NCBI GenBank assembly: GCA_005776735.1
Contig: SXOM01000603.1
Coordinates: 1-9,988 of the forward strand
Reading direction: 5' to 3'
DNA: 9,988 nucleotides
Source of the DNA: Pseudomonadota bacterium
GTDB taxonomy: Bacteria > Myxococcota_A > UBA796 > SXON01
Shown here: in pieces, positions 5,858 to 9,988 of the stretch
Numbering within the stretch: the stretch's first letter is position 1
Layout of the letters: every line of letters starts with the position of its first letter
Translations under genes and position numbers: made by a program
Notes under the pieces: model-generated
Databases searched by the model: none
Seen by the model: only the letters and a program-made list of their open reading frames with translations
Told to the model about the DNA's origin: nothing

Positions 5858-7570
5858 GTGTCCGGATCGAGTTTGACGCTGCGCCAGGGCGACGTCGTCG
5901 CCAAGAAGTTCGAAGTGGACGCCCTCATCGGCGAAGGGCCCACCGGCAAGAGCTACAAGGCCCGCGCTTTGTCCAGCGGCCGGCCGGTGTGCATCAAGGT
6001 GCTCACCGGCGCGCCGCTCCCGGCGTCGGCCACGGCCCCCGTGGTCCAGAAGATCCAGTCCGCCCGCGCCGACGCGCTGGTGCCGCTGGTCGAGGTCGGG
6101 GAGCACGCCGGCGCCACCTACGTGGTGAGCGAGCTCTTCGAGGCCGAGAGCCTCCGCCGCCTGATGGACAGCTACGCCGGCCAGCGCAAGTCGTTCACGC
6201 TCCAGGAAGCCTGCCAGATCGTCGTGCGGGTGCTCGAGGCGGTCGAAGCCGCGCACCAGGCGGGCCTCGTGCACCGCCACGTGAAGCCGGCCAACGTCCT
6301 CATCAACACCAAGCAGGTCGGCCCCGGCAAGGTCGTGCGCACGGTCAAGCTCAACGGCCTCGGCCTGTCCGAGCTGGTCAACCCCGGCGCCCTCGCCGAG
6401 AGCATCGCCGAGAGCACCGACTCCCGGTACATGGCCCCCGAGCTCACGTCGCCCTCGTCCGGCGGCACGGTGCAGACCGACCTGTACTCGGTCGGCGTCA
6501 TCTTCTACGAGCTGTTGTGCGGGCAAACGCCCATGGGCACCTATCTCTCGCCCACCCAGGTGCGCGAAGACCTCCCCAAACACGTCGACGACATCGTGGA
6601 CATCGCCATCGCCGGCGAAGCGGCCGATCGCTACCCGTCCGCGCGCGACATGATCAACGACATCCAGCGCGCCTTCACCGACGACGACAAGCCCGCCGCG
6701 GGCATGCCCAAGCGCACCATCGGCATGGTCGTGGGCGGAAGCGTCCTGGCGCTCGCCGCCATCGGCGGGTTCTTCGCGCTCAACGATCCCGAGGCCGCCG
6801 CCCGCAAGGACGACGACTCGCAGCGCGCGCGCGTCATCCGCGAAAACCCCATCGACGCTTCGCTCCAGAAGGCCAAGGCCGAGGGGCACCCGAACATGGC
6901 GTTCATCCCGACCGGCAAGTTCATCCGCGGCCGCATGCGCTCCGAAGGTGGCTCGGTCGCCGCCGCCACCGAGCCCCTGGCCGTCGAGGTCGAGGTGGCC
7001 GGCTACTACATCGACCTCTTCGAGTACCCCAACGAGGTCGGCGGCCACCCGGTCGTCAACGCCACGCGCACCGACGCAGCCGGCGCGTGCGCCGCGCAGG
7101 GCAAGCGCCTGTGCTCGGCGATGGAGTGGGAGCGGGCGTGCAAGGGCCCGGAGATGAACATCTACGGCTACGGCAACACCTACAACGGCGAAGCGTGCGG
7201 CACCGATCCCGGCGGCGACAAGGACGCCGACGGGCACCTCGACCGCGCCAGCGGCTCGCAGGAGTCGTGCAAGTCGGGGTGGGGCGTCTACGACCTGTCG
7301 GGCGGCGCGATCGAGTGGACGGCCGACAACGCCGCCAACACGAAGTTCGGCATCGTGAAGGGCGGCAAGCTCGGTGGCGGCCAGCAGGGCACCCGCTGCG
7401 CCTACGCGGTCGACTTCAACTCGGGCAACACCAACCGCGCGACGGGCTTCCGCTGCTGCATGGACGACAACGGCAAGCTCCCGATCGACCCCGACGCGCC
7501 ACCGCCGCCCCCGGCCGATCCTGCCGCGGCCCCGGCCGAAGGCGCAGCTCCGGTCCCGGCGCCGGGCTAG
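5858..7570 (+). CDS. Membrane pseudokinase fused to an FGE-sulfatase-like domain
   Basis: Residues about 17-275 are a Ser/Thr-kinase fold: a Gly loop IGEGPTGKSY, the VAIK-type lysine (PVCIK, Lys47), HRHVKPANVL at 139-148, YMAPEL (APE), and DLYSVG. The catalytic Asp of HRD is His141, and the DFG motif reads G167-L168-G169, so both residues needed for phosphotransfer and metal binding are absent: a pseudokinase by sequence. One membrane helix (about 288-310) follows. Residues 347-534 form an FGE-sulfatase/SUMF1-like (C-type-lectin-fold) domain: MAFIPTGKFIRGR, KRLCSAMEWERACKG, VYDLSGGAIEWTAD, KGGKLGGG, ATGFRC. It has eight cysteines, fitting disulfides outside the cytoplasm. The Cys-x4-Cys pair of true formylglycine-generating enzymes is not present after the GG motif, so this is probably a binding domain. 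A DKDADGHLD calcium-type loop lies at 454-462, and a Pro/Ala-rich tail ends the protein. A sensor or scaffold role is inferred. GGGAG seven bases upstream supports the GTG start. Confidence 0.88.
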   Translation: MSGSSLTLRQGDVVAKKFEVDALIGEGPTGKSYKARALSSGRPVCIKVLTGAPLPASATAPVVQKIQSARADALVPLVEVGEHAGATYVVSELFEAESLRRLMDSYAGQRKSFTLQEACQIVVRVLEAVEAAHQAGLVHRHVKPANVLINTKQVGPGKVVRTVKLNGLGLSELVNPGALAESIAESTDSRYMAPELTSPSSGGTVQTDLYSVGVIFYELLCGQTPMGTYLSPTQVREDLPKHVDDIVDIAIAGEAADRYPSARDMINDIQRAFTDDDKPAAGMPKRTIGMVVGGSVLALAAIGGFFALNDPEAAARKDDDSQRARVIRENPIDASLQKAKAEGHPNMAFIPTGKFIRGRMRSEGGSVAAATEPLAVEVEVAGYYIDLFEYPNEVGGHPVVNATRTDAAGACAAQGKRLCSAMEWERACKGPEMNIYGYGNTYNGEACGTDPGGDKDADGHLDRASGSQESCKSGWGVYDLSGGAIEWTADNAANTKFGIVKGGKLGGGQQGTRCAYAVDFNSGNTNRATGFRCCMDDNGKLPIDPDAPPPPPADPAAAPAEGAAPVPAPG

Positions 7571-7652
7571 CCCCGGGGCGGCGCCTCAGGCCCGTCCCGA
7601 AGGCGGCAGAAGCTCGACGGCGCCGCGCGCCGCGCGCGAGGGGTTGCCGCCG
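7571..7652. other. Convergent intergenic gap, no clear terminator
   Basis: The pseudokinase/FGE gene and the tcdA-like gene converge here with 82 bases between stop codons. There are GC palindromes (GCCCCGGGGC at 7570-7579 and GGCGC-CGC-GCGCC at 7618-7630) that could form small stems in either transcript, but no T-tract on either strand. I cannot call a terminator with confidence. Confidence 0.35.
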
Positions 7653-8504
7653 TCAGGCAGGTCGCGGCGCGGCGCCCAACCGGGCGTTGACCCGCTGCTT
7701 CTTCTTGCGGGGTGTGCCGAGGGCCGGGGTGCGGTCGGCCGAGAGCACGGGCCGGCCGAGCAGGCGGTTGACCACCACGCCCGCCAGCGTGAGCCCGAAC
7801 ATCGCCGGCATCCAGCTGACCGTGCCTTGCACCACGTTGCGGTGACCGCAGGAGTGGTGCTCGTTCTCCCCGTGGGGGCAGATGCAGGAGAACTCGTCCT
7901 GCACCCGCTCGTCGAGGCCGTTGGGCTCCTCGTCGGTCCACGCGCACTCGATGCCGGACTGCACGCCGCGGGCGCGGAGCTCGAGGCGTACCACCTTGGC
8001 GAGCGGGTCCTTCTCGGTGCGGCTGATGTCGGTCACGCGGATGCGGGTGGGGTCGAGGCGACCGCCCGCGCCCATCGCGCTGACGACGCGCTGCCCGCGG
8101 TCGTGGCAGGCCACCAGGAGCGCGACCTTGGCGGTGACGTTGTCGATGGCGTCGACCACGAAGTCGAAGCCGGGGGCGAGCAGCTCGTCGGCGTTGGTGG
8201 CGTCGAAGAATCGCTGCTCGGCCACCACGTCGGCCTTGGGGTTGATGCTGCGGCACCGCTCGAGCATCAGCCCCACCTTGCTCGCGCCGACCGTCCGCCG
8301 CGTGGCGTGGAGCTGGCGATTGAGGTTGGTCAGGCACACCTTGTCGAAGTCGACGAGCGTGAGGTGGCCGACGCCGGCCCGCACCAGCGCCTCGGCGGCG
8401 TAGCTGCCGACGCCGCCGACGCCGACGACCATCACCCGGGCGTGCTGCAGGCGCTCCCAGCCGGCGCGCCCGACGAGGAGCTCGGTGCGCTGGAACGGGT
8501 GCAT
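7653..8504 (-). CDS. tcdA: tRNA threonylcarbamoyladenosine dehydratase, TcdA-like
   Basis: TcdA (CsdL/YgdL) is an E1-like (ThiF/MoeB-fold) enzyme that uses ATP to cyclise t6A at position 37 of ANN-decoding tRNAs. The 283-residue product begins with FQRTELLVG and has the Rossmann nucleotide motif GVGGVGSY (28-35), VDFD, NLNRQ ending at Gln64, and DAIDN (D118-N122). These are the order and spacing of the family, as is the late MFGLTLAGVVVNRLL segment. The absence of a rhodanese domain and the start type argue against ThiF/MoeB. It carries an unusual Cys/His cluster at about 207-221 (CICPHG, then HHSCGHR), where the E. coli protein has a short loop, and a basic C-terminal tail (PRKKKQR). Its ATG overlaps the stop of the lipoprotein gene as TAATG, with no Shine-Dalgarno sequence, so translation is probably coupled. 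The family call is firm. The exact substrate is inferred from the family. Confidence 0.92.
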   Translation of the reverse strand: MHPFQRTELLVGRAGWERLQHARVMVVGVGGVGSYAAEALVRAGVGHLTLVDFDKVCLTNLNRQLHATRRTVGASKVGLMLERCRSINPKADVVAEQRFFDATNADELLAPGFDFVVDAIDNVTAKVALLVACHDRGQRVVSAMGAGGRLDPTRIRVTDISRTEKDPLAKVVRLELRARGVQSGIECAWTDEEPNGLDERVQDEFSCICPHGENEHHSCGHRNVVQGTVSWMPAMFGLTLAGVVVNRLLGRPVLSADRTPALGTPRKKKQRVNARLGAAPRPA

Positions 8505-9253
8505 TACTGCGGCGGCGCGACCGGATCGGCCGTGAACGTACCGGCGATTCGCACGCTCTCGCCGCTGTCGTTGAAGGTCTTGTCGTAGTTGGCGGTCATC
8601 GTTTCGCCCGCCCGACCGGTGCCGGTGAAGGGCGTGCGCACCTCCTCGCCGTCCTGCTCGGCGATGAGCGTGCCGCTGATGCCGGCGCCGTTCTGCTGGC
8701 CCTCGATGACGTAGTACATGTCGTACTCCCCATCGAGGAGGCACCACCCCGTGCCCGACATGACGCCCTCCTCGCTCACGTCGAACGTGACGGTCCCGGG
8801 GCAGTCGGCGTCGAACGAGCCGAAGTCGCCGTCGTACCACACGTGGGTCGCCATGGTGCCCTCGTAGTGGGTGGAGCCGGGGCCGACGCCGGTGTCGACG
8901 ATCTCCTCCTCGACGACGATGTCGACCGACTCGGTGTACTTGTCGTCGCCGACGTAGAGCTCCACGCTGACCTCGTGGTCGCCGGCGCCCACCGCCTGCG
9001 CCTTGATCGACGCAGTTTCGCCCTTGATGGTCTCGCCGCCCACCGACCAGACCACGCTGCGGAAGGCGACCTCTTCCTTTCCGCGCTTGACCGCGACCTC
9101 GACCTCGATCGTGTCCTCCCAGGCGTACACCTGGTCGGACTCGGGGAGCACGATGGTGACGACCGGCGGCGGCCCGGCGTCGTCCTGGCCGGTGTCGGTC
9201 GCGGTGTCGGACGTGCAGGAGGCGAACAGGGCGAAGGCGAGGAGGGCGCGCAT
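8504..9253 (-). CDS. Small lipoprotein with an Ig/PKD-like domain
   Basis: I do not recognise a named family. The 249-residue product starts MRALLAFALFASC, a short signal peptide with lipobox F-A-S-C and lipid-bearing Cys13. A disordered TSDTATDTGQDDAGPPP linker of the type common in myxobacterial lipoproteins follows. Residues about 30-112 look like a beta-sandwich of Ig/PKD type (VTIVLPESDQVYAWEDTIEVEVAV, VVWSVGGETI, GDHEVSVEL). After a second linker (EIVDTGVGPGS), residues about 126-249 form another beta-rich domain with Cys151 and Cys171, which could pair. The ATG at 9253 is preferred because TATGCG lies six bases upstream. A GTG at 9286 would add 11 residues before the signal peptide and overlap that promoter. 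The signal peptide from ATG 9253 is short, so the longer start is not excluded. It is first in a two-gene unit with tcdA, a pairing with no obvious functional sense. Confidence 0.8.
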   Translation of the reverse strand: MRALLAFALFASCTSDTATDTGQDDAGPPPVVTIVLPESDQVYAWEDTIEVEVAVKRGKEEVAFRSVVWSVGGETIKGETASIKAQAVGAGDHEVSVELYVGDDKYTESVDIVVEEEIVDTGVGPGSTHYEGTMATHVWYDGDFGSFDADCPGTVTFDVSEEGVMSGTGWCLLDGEYDMYYVIEGQQNGAGISGTLIAEQDGEEVRTPFTGTGRAGETMTANYDKTFNDSGESVRIAGTFTADPVAPPQ

Positions 9254-9259
9254 GCGCCC

Positions 9260-9265
9260 CGCATA
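9260..9265 (-). promoter_or_regulatory. -10-like element TATGCG for the lipoprotein-tcdA unit
   Basis: On the minus strand TATGCG (9265-9260) is followed by six bases (GGGCGC) and then the ATG at 9253. There is no ribosome-binding sequence. As for the membrane-protein and glutaredoxin genes, this spacing would start the transcript at about the first codon. No -35 is evident. Confidence 0.45.
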
Positions 9266-9306
9266 ACGTGGTGATCCAGCCCACACCCGCGCGCGCGCGA
9301 GTCAGC

Positions 9307-9312
9307 TACGCT
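9307..9312 (+). promoter_or_regulatory. -10-like element TACGCT for the glutaredoxin gene
   Basis: TACGCT (9307-9312) is followed by six bases (CAGGGA) and then ATG at 9319. The AGGG is too close to the start (one or two bases) to act as a normal Shine-Dalgarno site. A -10 here predicts a leaderless transcript. It is back-to-back with the minus-strand element at 9265-9260, about 40 bases away. Confidence 0.45.
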
Positions 9313-9318
9313 CAGGGA

Positions 9319-9765
9319 ATGAGCCTCCTCGACCGCATCAAGCGCCGCCTGCCCGTCCTCGGGGGCAGCCCCCCTCCCCGCCCGAACGTCCCGCTCCCGA
9401 TGGCGCGCCCGTCGGCACCGCCGCGCGTGGAAGAAGAGCCGCGGTCGCCGCGAGGAGATCGCCCGGTGCCGGAGTACATCGAGGAGCTGGTCAAGTCCAA
9501 CGCGGTCGTCCTGTTCATGAAGGGCTCCCCCGAGGCCCCGAGCTGCGGGTTCTCGGCTACCGCGGCCGGCATCCTCAAGAGCTACGGGAAGCCGTTCGCA
9601 CACTTCGACGTGTTGAGCGACGGCGACGTCCGCGAAGGGGTGAAGCAGTTCAGCAACTGGCCCACCCTGCCGCAGGTCTTCGTCGGCGGCGAGTTCGTCG
9701 GCGGGGCCGACATCCTCAAGCAGTTGCACGAGTCGGGCGAACTTCGCGGCATGCTGGGCGCCTGA
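9319..9765 (+). CDS. grxD: CGFS monothiol glutaredoxin (Grx4/GrxD type) with N-terminal extension
   Basis: CGFS glutaredoxins bind a [2Fe-2S] cluster with glutathione and pass it to target proteins; they are cytoplasmic iron-sulfur carriers more than reductants. Residues about 51-148 match the family from end to end: an N-terminal helix YIEELVKSNAVVLFMKG with Lys68, PSCGFSATA with Cys76-Gly-Phe-Ser79, the GSH-binding WPTLPQVFVGGEFVGG (W114; cis-Pro118), and the closing ADILKQLHESGEL. Bacterial GrxD is normally about 105-115 residues; this one is 148. The extra ~50 residues comprise a short basic amphipathic stretch (MSLLDRIKRRLPVL) and a Pro/Arg-rich linker. The ATG at 9319 is preferred to a GTG at 9268, because the -10-like element lies directly before it and the GTG would fall inside the lipoprotein promoter. 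It is monocistronic as far as can be seen, with a strong hairpin 15 bases after the stop. Confidence 0.95.
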   Translation: MSLLDRIKRRLPVLGGSPPPRPNVPLPMARPSAPPRVEEEPRSPRGDRPVPEYIEELVKSNAVVLFMKGSPEAPSCGFSATAAGILKSYGKPFAHFDVLSDGDVREGVKQFSNWPTLPQVFVGGEFVGGADILKQLHESGELRGMLGA

Positions 9766-9780
9766 GCGCGGGCCGGGCAA

Positions 9781-9811
9781 GACGCGGCGACCCGGGGCGC
9801 GGGTCGGCGTC
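9781..9811 (+). terminator. Strong hairpin after the glutaredoxin gene
   Basis: GACGC (9781-9785) and CGACCC (9788-9793) pair with GGGTCG (9801-9806) and GCGTC (9807-9811): eleven G/C-rich pairs with a two-base GG bulge and a seven-base loop, starting 15 bases after the glutaredoxin stop. There is no T-tract, so it could be a U-less terminator, an mRNA-stabilising 3' hairpin or a pausing site. The structure is clear; the function is inferred from position. Confidence 0.45.
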
Positions 9812-9877
9812 CTGCGGGCGGGGGAAACGCCTGACCCGGCGCTTGCGGAACGAGGTCACCCCCGGGTCCTGCCGGGC

Positions 9878-9949
9878 CGGGCGAAATTGGCGTTCGCTCC
9901 GCTGCAGGTTCGCAAGCGAACCTGCGCTCCGCTCAGCCAATTCCGCCCG
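9878..9949. repeat. 72-base imperfect palindrome (REP/MITE-like or terminator hairpin)
   Basis: Outer arms CGGGCGAAATTGGC (9878-9891) and GCCAATTCCGCCCG (9936-9949) pair at 13 of 14 positions. Inner arms GCAGGTTCGC (9904-9913) and GCGAACCTGC (9916-9925) pair perfectly around a two-base AA centre. Between the arms is an internal loop (9892-9903 and 9926-9935) whose two sides both contain GCTCCGCT, a direct repeat inside an inverted one. AATT stands out in this GC-rich DNA. No gene is credible across it. It may be a dispersed palindromic repeat, or a terminator for whatever lies to the right. Confidence 0.7.
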
Positions 9950-9988
9950 ACCCGTCACCCGCCGCGTCACCGAGCCGGCCAACGGCCG

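Larger units (their letters stand above)
9766..9988. other. Non-coding right end of the window
   Basis: After the glutaredoxin stop I see no reading frame with protein-like composition on either strand. A minus-strand open frame from 9982 runs straight through both hairpins and into the glutaredoxin gene and is arginine-rich noise. Apart from the two inverted repeats listed separately, the stretch holds GTCACCC-type short repeats (9856-9862, 9954-9960) and nothing else I can name. Confidence 0.55.

Noticed and set aside
6272..6363. Reading the gene as an active Ser/Thr kinase
   Set aside because: Both the catalytic Asp (His141) and the DFG Asp (Gly167) are missing with the surrounding motifs intact, so an alignment slip is unlikely.
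7200..7470. Possible diversity-generating-retroelement variable region in the FGE (C-type-lectin-fold) domain
   Set aside because: Such folds are typical targets, but I see no nearby near-duplicate template repeat, no reverse transcriptase gene and no adenine-biased codons in this window.
5290..7845. 851-codon plus-strand frame spanning the ubiB end and the pseudokinase gene
   Set aside because: It crosses the likely terminator and two real genes out of frame, and its composition is Arg/Pro-rich noise.
7374..8588. Plus-strand 404-codon frame opposite tcdA
   Set aside because: The minus strand encodes a complete ThiF-fold protein here. The plus-strand translation is an antisense shadow.
9904..9925. 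tRNA-like or CRISPR-like repeat
   Set aside because: There is a single palindrome with no regularly spaced copies and no cloverleaf: the arms form one long stem, not a tRNA fold.
9716..9982. 88-codon minus-strand frame at the right edge
   Set aside because: It passes through both hairpins and into the glutaredoxin gene antisense, is Arg-rich and has no recognisable domain.

Overview
This is a chromosomal, very GC-rich window (about 70% G+C by eye, with strong G/C preference at third codon positions). It holds eight protein genes and no RNA gene, CRISPR array, insertion sequence or phage gene that I can see. Several traits suggest a myxobacterium-like or 'deltaproteobacterial' organism (Myxococcota/Polyangia type): a kinase-like/FGE-like membrane fusion, a small lipoprotein with a D/T/G-rich linker after the lipid-bearing cysteine, an archaeal-type prolyl-tRNA synthetase, and 'TATGC' -10 elements. 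That assignment is an inference. No marker gene fixes the taxon.

Layout. (1) 1-648, minus strand: the N-terminal 216 residues of a transketolase that runs off the left edge. (2) 649-704: a short divergent promoter region with a dyad. (3) 705-2519, plus: a polytopic membrane protein of glycosyltransferase-C-like build, apparently leaderless. (4) 2566-4035 and 4049-5749, plus: prolyl-tRNA synthetase and an ABC1/UbiB-family kinase-like protein, 13 bases apart and probably one transcript. They start from a good -35/-10 promoter and end at a hairpin plus T-tract. (5) 5858-7570, plus: a pseudokinase, a single membrane span and an FGE-sulfatase-like exported domain in one protein. (6) 9253-7653, minus: a two-gene unit of a small lipoprotein and a TcdA-type tRNA-modifying dehydratase, joined by a TAATG stop/start overlap. 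(7) 9319-9765, plus: a CGFS monothiol glutaredoxin with a proline-rich N-terminal extension, divergent from the lipoprotein. (8) 9766-9988: no credible gene, but two strong inverted repeats.

Most genes are core housekeeping functions (carbon metabolism, tRNA charging and modification, quinone-related and iron-sulfur-related proteins) and do not form one dedicated pathway. The parts that merit attention are the pseudokinase/FGE fusion with both active sites degraded, a repeated -10-to-start arrangement pointing to leaderless transcription, and the 72-base hairpin near the right edge. I did not find convincing evidence of a new multi-gene system here.
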